Position numbers and translations under genes: made by a program
Shown here: positions 54,561 to 62,868 of the stretch, one piece after another
Numbering within the stretch: position 1 is the first letter of the stretch
How the letters are laid out: every line of letters begins with the position of its first letter
Notes under the pieces: generated by a model
Databases searched by the model: none
Told to the model about the DNA's origin: nothing
The model's input: only the letters and a program-made list of their open reading frames with translations
Source of the DNA: Myxococcales bacterium
GTDB taxonomy: Bacteria > Myxococcota_A > UBA9160 > UBA4427
Reading direction: 5' to 3'
Assembly (NCBI GenBank): GCA_012960035.1
Contig: DUBZ01000001.1
Location: forward strand, 111,150 to 175,149
Length of the DNA stretch: 64,000 nucleotides

Positions 54561-55568
54561 ATGCCGTCCGAACAAGTCGAAAGTCCCATCCTCGATGCTG
54601 GAAGCGACTCATCGATCCCCTCGATCGTGATCCGAGGCGGGATCGGTGGTGTACTCATGGGGCTCGCCAACCTTGTACCCGGCATCAGTGGCGGCACTAT
54701 GCTTCTCGCCGCCGGCGTGTATCCCGACTTCATCGCAGCCATCGCCGAAGTAACGACGCTCAAATTCAAGCCTCGGTCAATGATACTATTAGGCGCCATC
54801 GTCGGCGCCGCTGCCCTTGCCATTCTATTGCTCGCGGGGCTGATGCGAAGCCTGGTCATCGAACAACGCTGGATCATGTACAGCATCTTTATTGGGCTCA
54901 CCCTCGGCGGTTTGCCCTTGATATGGCGGCTTGCAAAGCCCGTCACTCCCGCGGTCTTTGCCGGCGCGACCGGATCGTTTCTCTTCATGGTCGCGATGCA
55001 GCTTGGACTTGGCGAAGGAAACACCGCGGGTGCAGAGAGCAGCCTCTTTCTCGTACTGTCCGGACTCGCCGGCGCGTCCGCGATGATCTTACCCGGCGTA
55101 AGCGGTGGTTACCTCTTACTCTTGCTTGGCCAATACGAAGTCATCCTCGGCTCGATCGACACTTTGAAACAGGGGTTGCTCGGCGGCCCCGACTTCGACC
55201 TTGTGTTTGAAGCCACAGCAGTCGTCGTCCCGGTAGGCATCGGGGTTTTAATCGGAGTCATCGGGGTTTCGAATCTGCTTCGGTGGCTGCTCGACCGCTA
55301 CGCCAAGGCAACGCTGGGTGCGCTGATCGGCCTCTTGCTAGGTGCGGTTGTCGGCCTTTGGCCCTTCCAACAGCCGGTAGAACCGGAAGTCGGTGCGATC
55401 GTAAAGGGACGCGTCGTCAGCGTGGAGTCGGTCAAAGACATTGATCCCGAGGACTGGCCGCTCATGCGCTTCGAACCGAGGGGCGGGCAAGTCGGAACAT
55501 CACTGGGCCTCGTCATCGCAGGGCTCGTCGTCACGCTCGGCATCGCACGGTTCGACAGCGACGCGTAA
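54561..55568 (+). CDS. DUF368 undecaprenyl-phosphate translocase-like protein
   Basis: The 335-residue polytopic protein has GLANLVPGISGGTMLLAAGVY near the start and its inverted counterpart GASAMILPGVSGGYLLLLLGQY in the second half. These PG-SGG motifs define DUF368 (PopT), which returns undecaprenyl phosphate to the inner leaflet. Around ten spans are predicted by eye. ACAGGAG precedes ATG 54561. It might supply carrier lipid for the arabinose cassette, but the genes are 10 kb apart. Confidence 0.9.
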   Translation: MPSEQVESPILDAGSDSSIPSIVIRGGIGGVLMGLANLVPGISGGTMLLAAGVYPDFIAAIAEVTTLKFKPRSMILLGAIVGAAALAILLLAGLMRSLVIEQRWIMYSIFIGLTLGGLPLIWRLAKPVTPAVFAGATGSFLFMVAMQLGLGEGNTAGAESSLFLVLSGLAGASAMILPGVSGGYLLLLLGQYEVILGSIDTLKQGLLGGPDFDLVFEATAVVVPVGIGVLIGVIGVSNLLRWLLDRYAKATLGALIGLLLGAVVGLWPFQQPVEPEVGAIVKGRVVSVESVKDIDPEDWPLMRFEPRGGQVGTSLGLVIAGLVVTLGIARFDSDA

Positions 55569-55786
55569 CCGCCTTGCTTCGACGGCGTCACGTCATCCGA
55601 AGAACTGGAGAAGAGTGGAAAACTTCTTCCGACTTCGCCGCTGGGCCGACTCATCCCCAAGGCAGGCGATGTGCAACTCGTGCATGAACCGCGCGCCGAT
55701 TCGCGACTCCGCGGCAAACTCAAATCGGCGCGCGATCGCGACACGATTCTTGCAATTCAGGGTCCCAACCCCCGGAGCCCATGCCG

Positions 55787-55996
55787 ATGATTCACCCGCT
55801 TCTTTCGCCGCGCCTCTATTTTCGCAACCCCCCGCTACGACCGTTGTCACCGCAGCGCGCCCACGAGACCCGCATACTTCGCAGCCATGCGCGGCATGTG
55901 GTGAAGCGAATTTATCTCCGCTTTGGCCCTGCTATGGGGTTCATCGCGGGACTGGCCATCGCGGCGTGGGCGCTGCTCCCAAGCGCGTTCCGTTAG
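55787..55996 (+). CDS. Possible small one-span membrane protein
   Basis: A short frame (MIHPLLSPRLYFRNPPLR..., ATG 55787, earlier ATG 55781) ends with a hydrophobic helix GPAMGFIAGLAIAAWALLPS. GGAG lies upstream at a usable distance. It sits in the 456-bp gap between DUF368 and the D-aminoacylase genes. On the other strand of the gap I see short protein-like stretches (LHHMPRMAAKYAGLV near 55850-55910) that I cannot place. Coding status is doubtful. Confidence 0.25.
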   Translation: MIHPLLSPRLYFRNPPLRPLSPQRAHETRILRSHARHVVKRIYLRFGPAMGFIAGLAIAAWALLPSAFR

Positions 55997-56024
55997 TGCG
56001 TACGCACGCTGGGCCGCGCGCCTT

Positions 56025-57749
56025 CTAAGGCCTGCCGCCGATCGACACGGTCTTCGTGTCGCGTCCCGATCGAAAGACCGTGCCGGGAAACTCGCCCGTG
56101 TGCTTCTGGCCTTCGACGATCTCGACGCCATTCACGAAAACGTGCTCGACCCCGATTGCATCGGCATAGAGCCTGCCCGCGTCCTGAGGAAGATCGAAAC
56201 GCGTATAGGTTTCGCCCACGCCAACAGTCGCAGGGTCGAATACCACGACGTCGGCATGCCAGTCGAGCTCGAGTCGCCCGCGATCGATCAAGCCATAGGT
56301 TCGTGCCGGAACGTCGGTGAGTTGGTGAACTCCCTCTTCGAGAGACACGACACCGTGGTCGCGCACCCCGGGGCCAAGCACCTGGGTTGAAAATGCGAAC
56401 GTATCGATCATGTCGAGGTGCGCGCCGGCATCCGAGGCACCGATAATCGCACGGTCATCCTTCCAGATGCGTCCACGCAGGGCCCACGTCTCGTCGTCAT
56501 CGCCCGAAGATGGCGGCATGAAGTACGTCCGTAAGCCGTCGGCGATCGCAATGTCAAGCATCGTGTCAAAGTCTGACTTGCCGAGTTCGCGGGCGATTTC
56601 GTCGATGCGGCGCCCTCGATACGCTTCGGTTTCCTTCGAGAACGTTTGATCGATCGTCATGTTTCCCCAGATCGCGAGGAACCGAAAAACGCCCGACGCT
56701 TGCGACTGCGCGTTGGCGTCCATCTCCGCGCGTTTCGCCGGGTCGCGAAGTACTTCGATCCGCTCCGGCACACTCAGACGAAAGAACTCGTCCCACTTGT
56801 GCAGCGCGTCGAATACGAAGCCGGCATGCAAGTTGATCCGAACGGTCATGGGCTGGGGCACCGTGAGCGCGAGAACTTCGGCACCTTGTGCGCGGGCGAA
56901 GTCTGTAGCGGACAGCTGACTTTCGGACATCTCCGGATCCCCACCATTGGGAGCCAACACATTCCAGTTGAGTGAACGCTGCGCGGCAAGCGACAAGTCG
57001 GTCATCAACTGCATCTGCTCTTCGCTAAACGCTCCCGCACCGGGCAGAAATTCGAGCACCGTCCCGGGGAAGTCTCGCACGACACGGGCGAGTTCAATGA
57101 GTTCTTCGCGACTTGCATGCCGCGACGGCACCGGCTGGCCTTCGCCGTCGTTGTGGGTCGGCGAGATCGTCGACGAAAACCCCATACCGCCCGCGGCGAG
57201 CGACTCTGCGAGCAGTCGTTTCATCTCGGCGAGTTCTTCTTCCGTGGCTTCGTTGCCGACGGCTCGCTCGCCCATCACCACGCGCCGGAGTGCGGAGTGC
57301 CCGACCATGAAGCCCGCGTTCACCGCAAGCTTGTTGTCGAGTTTGCCCAGGTATTCATCGAACGAACGCCAGTCCCACGGCACCCCGTGCCGAAGGGCTT
57401 CGAGGGGCATACCTTCAACGCGGGCCAACATGCGCATCAAGTAGTCGCCTGCGTCGTCACTCAAGGGCGCAATGCTAAAGCCGCAGTTGCCCCCCATCAC
57501 CGTGGTCACGCCGTGATATGGAGAAGGACTCAGTGTCCCATCCCAGAACGCTTGCGCGTCGTAGTGAGTGTGGACGTCGACGAAGCCGGGGCAAACTACC
57601 TTGCCGGTCGCGTCGACGGTTTTGCGTGCAGGCTCGTCGACCCTTCCAATCGCCACGATTCGACCGTCGCGGATACCGAGATCGCCTGGGCAAGCATCGG
57701 CGCCGCTTCCGTCTACGAGGGTTCCGCCTTGAATCAGCACATCGAGCAT
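56025..57749 (-). CDS. N-acyl-D-amino acid deacylase-like amidohydrolase
   Basis: The 574-residue protein has DVLIQGGTLVDGSGAD, then GFVDVHTHYDAQAFWDG, the HxH metal site and its surroundings. GGNCGFSIAPL is followed by HSALRRVVMGERAVG, and late GASDAGAHLDMIDTF holds the catalytic Asp. This order is typical of D-aminoacylase/AmdA types. GGGAGA precedes ATG 57749. It hydrolyses an N-acyl or amide bond with a metal-bound water in the cytoplasm. The substrate is open. Confidence 0.88.
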   Translation of the reverse strand: MLDVLIQGGTLVDGSGADACPGDLGIRDGRIVAIGRVDEPARKTVDATGKVVCPGFVDVHTHYDAQAFWDGTLSPSPYHGVTTVMGGNCGFSIAPLSDDAGDYLMRMLARVEGMPLEALRHGVPWDWRSFDEYLGKLDNKLAVNAGFMVGHSALRRVVMGERAVGNEATEEELAEMKRLLAESLAAGGMGFSSTISPTHNDGEGQPVPSRHASREELIELARVVRDFPGTVLEFLPGAGAFSEEQMQLMTDLSLAAQRSLNWNVLAPNGGDPEMSESQLSATDFARAQGAEVLALTVPQPMTVRINLHAGFVFDALHKWDEFFRLSVPERIEVLRDPAKRAEMDANAQSQASGVFRFLAIWGNMTIDQTFSKETEAYRGRRIDEIARELGKSDFDTMLDIAIADGLRTYFMPPSSGDDDETWALRGRIWKDDRAIIGASDAGAHLDMIDTFAFSTQVLGPGVRDHGVVSLEEGVHQLTDVPARTYGLIDRGRLELDWHADVVVFDPATVGVGETYTRFDLPQDAGRLYADAIGVEHVFVNGVEIVEGQKHTGEFPGTVFRSGRDTKTVSIGGRP

Positions 57750-58178
57750 CACTTGGTTCTCCCTTGCCACACCGCTCGGACGTCACGTTGCCGGCGGTGG
57801 GGCTCTACGACTTTGAGTTTCGTTGCGACCGGCAATCATGCCTCGGTGATGCGACGAGGTCAAAAGCGAGCAACTCTACCAAGGCTCGGGAGTGGCCGAC
57901 GGGAATCGGGCGCTCTACTCTGGCTGCCGTTCGTACTGGGCGCAGGGTCAGTTCTGGCTGCGCGGTGGCGTTCATCTTTATCCCCAAAGGTCGCGACAGC
58001 ACAAAACGACACTAAGTGTGCAGAACCACAGCAGAACGTCACATTTCGACTTGGGAACCCCGACCACACCCGACACAACCGTGCCCAGGCATTTAGACCC
58101 CAGCAATTTCAATTTCTTTGACGATCCATGCGGCTGCAGCCATGAAGGCCACTGCATGAAGCACCCGGAGACAGAGAC
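57750..58178. other. Gap with no recognisable gene
   Basis: The 429 bp between the D-aminoacylase and KshB-like genes have open frames on both strands, but none has a motif or good start. The gap must hold both divergent promoters. No clear -35/-10 pair or terminator was found by eye. Confidence 0.5.
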
Positions 58179-59273
58179 TTGTCGCAGACTCAATCGCAAA
58201 ACGGCTCGATCAACGAAGGCAGCGGCGACCCGCTTCACTCCTTTCACGAACTCACGGTGCAGGACGTAATCCGCGAAACCGCGGACGCCACCTCGTTTGT
58301 CTTCGAAGTTCCTTCTGCGTTGGCCGAAGTCTTCCATTACAGGCCGGGCCAGTTCCTTACGTTTGAGATCCCATGGAACGAGTTTGCAATCAAGCGTTGT
58401 TACTCGCTATCGAGCGCACCGAACTCGGACGCGAACCCGAAGGTCACGGTCAAGCGGATCGACGATGGCCGGATGTCCAACTGGATGAATGACAATATTT
58501 CTCCCGGCGACCGCATTCGCGTGTTGCCCCCTGCGGGCCTATTCGTACTGAACCCGGACAAGAGCCGACCCTGCCCCCTCACCTTGTTCGCCGGTGGCAG
58601 CGGGGTCACGCCGATCATGTCTCTCTTGAAGCAGGCCCTCGACGAAACGAAGCGGCAGGTCACCTTGGTCTACGCCAATCGCGACCGCGAGTCGGTGATC
58701 TTCAGCGCGGAACTCGATGAACTTGCTGGGCGCTTCGGCGATCGCCTAACCGTCACGCATCACTTGGATGACGAGGCAGGCTTCCTCACCCAAGATGGCG
58801 TCAAGGCTCAGATCAGCGGACGTTTCGATTCAGACTTTTACATATGTGGCCCGACACCCTTTATGAACACCGTCGAGAGTGCACTCCTCGACAGCGCACT
58901 CGAAGGCGGAAGCATCCATATCGAACGATTCGTTTCCGCCGTTGATCCCGACCGCCAGCCAACCGCAACGGCCAGTGCGCCGAGTGGTGAAACGCTTCCG
59001 GACAACATCGTCATTTCACTCGAAGGCACGACGCACGAGATCGACTACCAAGACGGTGAGACCATATTGCAGGCCGCGGTCCGCGCCGGACTCGACGTCC
59101 CCTTCTCTTGTCGCGATGGCTACTGCAGTTGTTGCATGGCGAAGTTGCGCGCCGGCAAAGTCGACATGACATCCCGCGAAGCGCTGACCGACAAAGAAAT
59201 CGAAGGCGGTTGGATTTTGACCTGTCAGGCACGCCCAACCACTGAAGCGTGCGACGTCGAGTACGAGGAATAA
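58179..59273 (+). CDS. Ferredoxin-NAD(P)H oxidoreductase, KshB/HsaE-like reductase component
   Basis: The 364-residue protein joins an FAD domain (KRCYSLSSAPNSD), an NAD domain (LTLFAGGSGVTPIMSLLKQA, YICGPTPFM) and a C-terminal plant-type [2Fe-2S] ferredoxin. The last has FSCRDGYCSCCMAKLRAGKV and a final Cys in WILTCQARP. This order is that of KshB, the reductase of 3-ketosteroid 9-alpha-hydroxylase, and of phenylacetyl-CoA or HsaE reductases. The start is TTG 58179 after CGGAG. Its oxygenase partner is not in the window. DUF4202 follows within four bases. Confidence 0.85.
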   Translation: MSQTQSQNGSINEGSGDPLHSFHELTVQDVIRETADATSFVFEVPSALAEVFHYRPGQFLTFEIPWNEFAIKRCYSLSSAPNSDANPKVTVKRIDDGRMSNWMNDNISPGDRIRVLPPAGLFVLNPDKSRPCPLTLFAGGSGVTPIMSLLKQALDETKRQVTLVYANRDRESVIFSAELDELAGRFGDRLTVTHHLDDEAGFLTQDGVKAQISGRFDSDFYICGPTPFMNTVESALLDSALEGGSIHIERFVSAVDPDRQPTATASAPSGETLPDNIVISLEGTTHEIDYQDGETILQAAVRAGLDVPFSCRDGYCSCCMAKLRAGKVDMTSREALTDKEIEGGWILTCQARPTTEACDVEYEE

Positions 59274-59277
59274 CCCC

Positions 59278-59874
59278 ATGACCTCGACCGACGACCCGCG
59301 ATTCGAGCGCGCGATCAAAGCCATCGACCGCGCGAACGCGGACGACCCACATCTAATCGAGTTGCGCGGCGAACGCGTTCCAAAGGAACTCACCCACGCC
59401 GCACTCGCAAGCGAATGGGTCGGCCGCCTGACGCCTACACCGAGTGAAGAACTCCGCCTCGCCGCCCGAGCCCACCACTTGCGCCGCTGGTCGCTCCCGC
59501 GTTCCGACTTCCCCAAAGGACGCAAGGGATACCTCGTCTGGCGACAGGCGCTCAAGCAACGGCATGCCGACGAGGCAGCCCAAATTCTCGAATCGTGCGG
59601 CTATGACGGCGCTTTCGTCGAACGCGTCACCCGCACGATCCTGCGAAAGAACCTTGAACACGCGGACGCGCAGATCCTCGAAGACGCACTCTGTCTCGTC
59701 TTCTTCGAAACGCAGCTCGGCGATCTCGCGACCCAACTCGGAGAAGAAAAAACCCGGTCCGTCGGCATCAAGACCCTCCGAAAGATGAGCCCCGGTGCTC
59801 GGGAAGCGGCCTTGGAGCTTCCGATCGACTCCGCATATATCGAGCTGCTGCGCCAACTATGTGCAACTCTCTAA
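59278..59874 (+). CDS. DUF4202 domain protein
   Basis: The 198-residue protein matches DUF4202 by [28 protein letters not shown] and [18 protein letters not shown] followed by [12 protein letters not shown]. Repeated His/Asp residues suggest a metal-binding, HD-like helical fold, which is an inference. The start follows the reductase stop by four bases. The function is unknown. Confidence 0.85.
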   Translation: MTSTDDPRFERAIKAIDRANADDPHLIELRGERVPKELTHAALASEWVGRLTPTPSEELRLAARAHHLRRWSLPRSDFPKGRKGYLVWRQALKQRHADEAAQILESCGYDGAFVERVTRTILRKNLEHADAQILEDALCLVFFETQLGDLATQLGEEKTRSVGIKTLRKMSPGAREAALELPIDSAYIELLRQLCATL

Positions 59875-59932
59875 ACCGAAGCGAGCCAGCAGAACACACG
59901 CGGCGCCCAATCCAACGAAACCGGAGAAGCCG

Positions 59933-60337
59933 ATGGCGGACAAGATCAACCGAAGCGACGAAGACTGGCGCAAAGAACTGAGCAAAGAAGAGTTCGACGT
60001 CTGCCGCCTGAAGGGAACCGAAGCGGCGTTCACCGGTGAGTACACAGACACGAAAACTGAAGGCACCTACCTTTGCCGATGCTGCGAAGAGGAACTGTTT
60101 TCGTCCGACACCAAATTCGATTCGGGATCAGGGTGGCCGAGCTTCTACAAGCCACTCAAAGACGACAATGTCAGCGAGATCACTGACGTGAGCCACGGCA
60201 TGCAGCGAGTCGAAGTCACCTGCGGCCGCTGCGACGCACATCTCGGCCACGTTTTCCCGGACGGACCTAACCCGACCGGCATGCGCTACTGCATCAACTC
60301 GGTTTCGCTGAAACTCCGGCCCGGCGAGGGGTATTAA
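59933..60337 (+). CDS. msrB: Peptide methionine (R)-S-oxide reductase
   Basis: The 134-residue protein has two CxxC zinc sites ([32 protein letters not shown]), the [11 protein letters not shown] active-site segment, and the catalytic Cys in [11 protein letters not shown]. It reduces methionine-R-sulfoxide in proteins with thioredoxin. ATG 59933 follows CCGGAG. The position after DUF4202 suggests a shared operon. Confidence 0.93.
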   Translation: MADKINRSDEDWRKELSKEEFDVCRLKGTEAAFTGEYTDTKTEGTYLCRCCEEELFSSDTKFDSGSGWPSFYKPLKDDNVSEITDVSHGMQRVEVTCGRCDAHLGHVFPDGPNPTGMRYCINSVSLKLRPGEGY

Positions 60338-60430
60338 AGGCCACGAGACACGTGCGGTCATCGTTCATACGCCGGTTGTCCCGGCGCCAGCCCTTCGCCT
60401 AGCCTTTCGTGTCACCCGTTACGCCCGACG

Positions 60431-60480
60431 ACTCGTGACGACCGTTGACGACTCCTGACGACCGTTGACGACTCTTAAAG
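60431..60480. repeat. Two 20-bp tandem repeats and a partial third before the hydrolase gene
   Basis: ACTCgTGACGACCGTTGACG and ACTCcTGACGACCGTTGACG lie head to tail, followed by ACTCTTAAAGGAG, which includes the ribosome binding site of the next gene. The two copies differ by one base. They may be a slippage product or a regulator site. Confidence 0.7.
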
Positions 60481-60489
60481 GAGCTACTC

Positions 60490-61374
60490 GTGTCCGAATC
60501 GCCCGCCCTGCTTTTGGGATCCGTGATGCCCGACTTTGCCGTGTGGTCGGAGCGCGTAACCGTCGCGTTGGGCCAGAACCCCAGCGCCTTCACGGGCCCG
60601 GGCACCAACACCTATCTCATCGGAACCGGTCCCCAGCGCATTTTGATCGACCCGGGAGATGGACGCGATGAATATCTCCCCGTCCTCGAACAAGCGATGG
60701 AAGCGGCGGGGTGCGAGGGGCTTCAGGAAATCATCGTGACCCACGGGCACCCGGATCACATCGGCGGAGTACAGAGCGTGCTCGATCGCTACGGAGACAC
60801 CAAGGTCAGCAAGCGCCCCTGGCCAGAGAACGACGCCCACTATGGTTTTGAGATCACCCCAATCGATGACGGCTGCGTGATTAAAACCGAAGGCGCAACG
60901 CTGCGCGGGTTTCACGCGCCCGGGCATTGCCCGGACCACCTCTGCTTCATGCTCGAAGAAGAGCAAGCTATTTTTTCGGGCGACAACATCTTGGGAATCG
61001 GCACCACCATCATCCCGGCAGAAAGCGGCAGTCTATCGGACTACATGACGTCGCTCGGACGCATCGAAGGTGAAGCGCCGAAGCGAATTTATCCCGCCCA
61101 CGGTCCGTGTATTGCTGACGGACAAGCGAAGGTGCGGGAATACATCGAGCACCGGCTGGATCGGGAAGCGCAGATCATCGCGGCATTCGGCAGCGAGACA
61201 CGCAGCGTGATCGAAGTGGTCCGCACGGTGTATGCCGCCTATCCCGAGGCCTTATATCCTGCTGCTGGACAGTCGGTCACTTCGCATCTCATCAAGCTCG
61301 AGATCGAAGGCCGCGCGGCACGCAGTGGTGGCGAGAAGGACAGCGTGCTCGACGTATGTTGGCGCATGACTTAG
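60490..61374 (+). CDS. MBL-fold metallo-hydrolase (LACTB2-like)
   Basis: The 294-residue protein has IIVTHGHPDHIGGVQ, the HxHxDH zinc motif, AIFSGDNILGIGTTI with the bridging Asp, and PAHGPCIADG with the last His. The C-terminal helical domain (VREYIEHRLDREAQIIAAF) fits LACTB2-type hydrolases, which include RNases and thioesterases. GTG 60490 follows AAAGGAG. The 20-bp repeats lie directly upstream. Confidence 0.88.
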   Translation: MSESPALLLGSVMPDFAVWSERVTVALGQNPSAFTGPGTNTYLIGTGPQRILIDPGDGRDEYLPVLEQAMEAAGCEGLQEIIVTHGHPDHIGGVQSVLDRYGDTKVSKRPWPENDAHYGFEITPIDDGCVIKTEGATLRGFHAPGHCPDHLCFMLEEEQAIFSGDNILGIGTTIIPAESGSLSDYMTSLGRIEGEAPKRIYPAHGPCIADGQAKVREYIEHRLDREAQIIAAFGSETRSVIEVVRTVYAAYPEALYPAAGQSVTSHLIKLEIEGRAARSGGEKDSVLDVCWRMT

Positions 61375-61449
61375 AAGCGCTTCGTGCGCGCCGTGCTTCG
61401 TCTACGTCCAAACACGAATACGTCCAAACGCGAAATTGTTGCGCTGAAT

Positions 61450-62649
61450 TTATGCCCTGAGCTTCGCGACGGCAGCGTCCCACGAGATCGACTCGCCTAT
61501 AAGGTCTCGATACTCGTTGAGTTGGCGCGCCCGCTTGAAGCCGACCGCGCCGGTCAACTTGCCACCGCGACCGAACAACACGAGACAACGCCCCTCTTCG
61601 AGGCTGCCGAGCCCGACTTCCATCTCGTCTCCATCGCGAACTTCCCCTGCGATTTGAATCCGCAATTCGAATTGATCGCTCCACACGTAGGGGACATGGG
61701 TGAACGCCCCAACTTCTTCGCCCAAGAGCAGTCGCCGGGCCGCGTGCACGCTTTGTTCGACGGCGTTGGTCCAGTGCTCAACGCGGGTGTGGGAGCCCGT
61801 CGTTGGATCGCGCCACCGCGCGACATCACCCGCGACCACAATATTGGGCGCCGCGACGCACGACTCGTCGCACACCACACCGTTGTCGAGTGTCAGCCCA
61901 GAACCTTCGAGCCACTCCGTCGCAGGGATCGCACCGATGCCCACGACGACAACGTCCGCCGGTACCTCGCTTCCGTCTTCGAGCGCGAGCCCAGTCACCT
62001 TGCCATCGCCAAGAAAACCTTTGACACCAACACCGCAACGCAGATCGACACCGTGCCCCCGAAAGACGCTTGCGACGTGCTCGCCCAAGGTCTGTCCAAG
62101 CCCTCGCACGAGCGGCGTGTCCAGAAACTCAACAACGGTGACATCGAGCCCGCGTTCGCGACAAGTCGCCGCAACTTCCATCCCGATAAATCCTGCACCA
62201 ATCACGGCGACCTTAGGCTTCTGCTCGAGCGCTTCGCGGAGCGCCTTTGCATCGTCGAGGGTCCGCAAGACAAAGATTCCCTCAAGATCGGGAGTATTGG
62301 GAAACACTCTGGCCGCGGCACCGGTCGCGATCACCAGTCCATCGAAGGCCACAGCTTCGCCGTCGTCGAGTTGCAGCCGCTGCGCCGCAATATCGAGACT
62401 GACCGCACGCTTTCCGAGCATCCACTCGACCCCAGCGTCATCTTCAAGCGCATGGCGAAGCGTGATCTTGTCGGGATCCCAGTCTCCCTTCAAATATTGT
62501 TTCGAAAGAGGCGGACGGTCGTATGGCATCACAGGCTCTTCGCCGATCGCAATAATCTCACCCGCGTAGCCTTCTCGGCGCAGCGCTTCGATGGCGCGTA
62601 GCCCAGCGAGAGAAGTGCCAACCACGGCGATTTTTTTAAACGAATTCAA
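61450..62649 (-). CDS. Ferredoxin reductase-type FAD/NAD oxidoreductase (BphA4-like)
   Basis: The 399-residue protein has IAVVGTSLAGLRAIEALRREG for FAD, MPYDRPPLSKQYLKGDWD as in BphA4 and rubredoxin reductases, then VAVIGAGFIGMEVAATCRER for NAD. NIVVAGDVARWRD lies near the flavin, with a C-terminal interface domain. TTG 62649 follows GGAGAG. It passes electrons from NADH to a ferredoxin of an oxygenase or P450. The partner is not in the window. Confidence 0.9.
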   Translation of the reverse strand: MNSFKKIAVVGTSLAGLRAIEALRREGYAGEIIAIGEEPVMPYDRPPLSKQYLKGDWDPDKITLRHALEDDAGVEWMLGKRAVSLDIAAQRLQLDDGEAVAFDGLVIATGAAARVFPNTPDLEGIFVLRTLDDAKALREALEQKPKVAVIGAGFIGMEVAATCRERGLDVTVVEFLDTPLVRGLGQTLGEHVASVFRGHGVDLRCGVGVKGFLGDGKVTGLALEDGSEVPADVVVVGIGAIPATEWLEGSGLTLDNGVVCDESCVAAPNIVVAGDVARWRDPTTGSHTRVEHWTNAVEQSVHAARRLLLGEEVGAFTHVPYVWSDQFELRIQIAGEVRDGDEMEVGLGSLEEGRCLVLFGRGGKLTGAVGFKRARQLNEYRDLIGESISWDAAVAKLRA

Positions 62650-62743
62650 CCCGCACGCTCTCCTTGCCGGCCCGCTTCGTCGAACGCAACGCTACCTCGC
62701 AGCGAACGCGAGCTAGCCACAACAAAGTGAGTTTGTATGCTTC

Positions 62744-62774
62744 TGTTTCGCCGCGAATCAGTCGCGGCGAAACA
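62744..62774. promoter_or_regulatory. Perfect 13-bp inverted repeat with 5-nt loop between divergent genes
   Basis: TGTTTCGCCGCGA at 62744-62756 and its exact reverse complement at 62762-62774 are separated by ATCAG. It lies between the divergent ferredoxin-reductase-type (start 62649) and amidohydrolase (start 62869) genes, so it cannot be a normal terminator for either. It could be a regulator site or a leader-RNA hairpin. Confidence 0.55.
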
Positions 62775-62868
62775 ATGGAATAGCGCAGGCCACCTACAAT
62801 GAGCGACTCGCGGTAGCGCCGGCCCCCGCTTCACCTCGTCACTCCCGCAACGCCAAGGAGCATTTTGC

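Noticed and set aside
61384..62601. 405-codon plus-strand open frame
   Set aside because: It is antisense to the ferredoxin-reductase-type gene, has no family motif, and arises from codon bias in GC-rich DNA.
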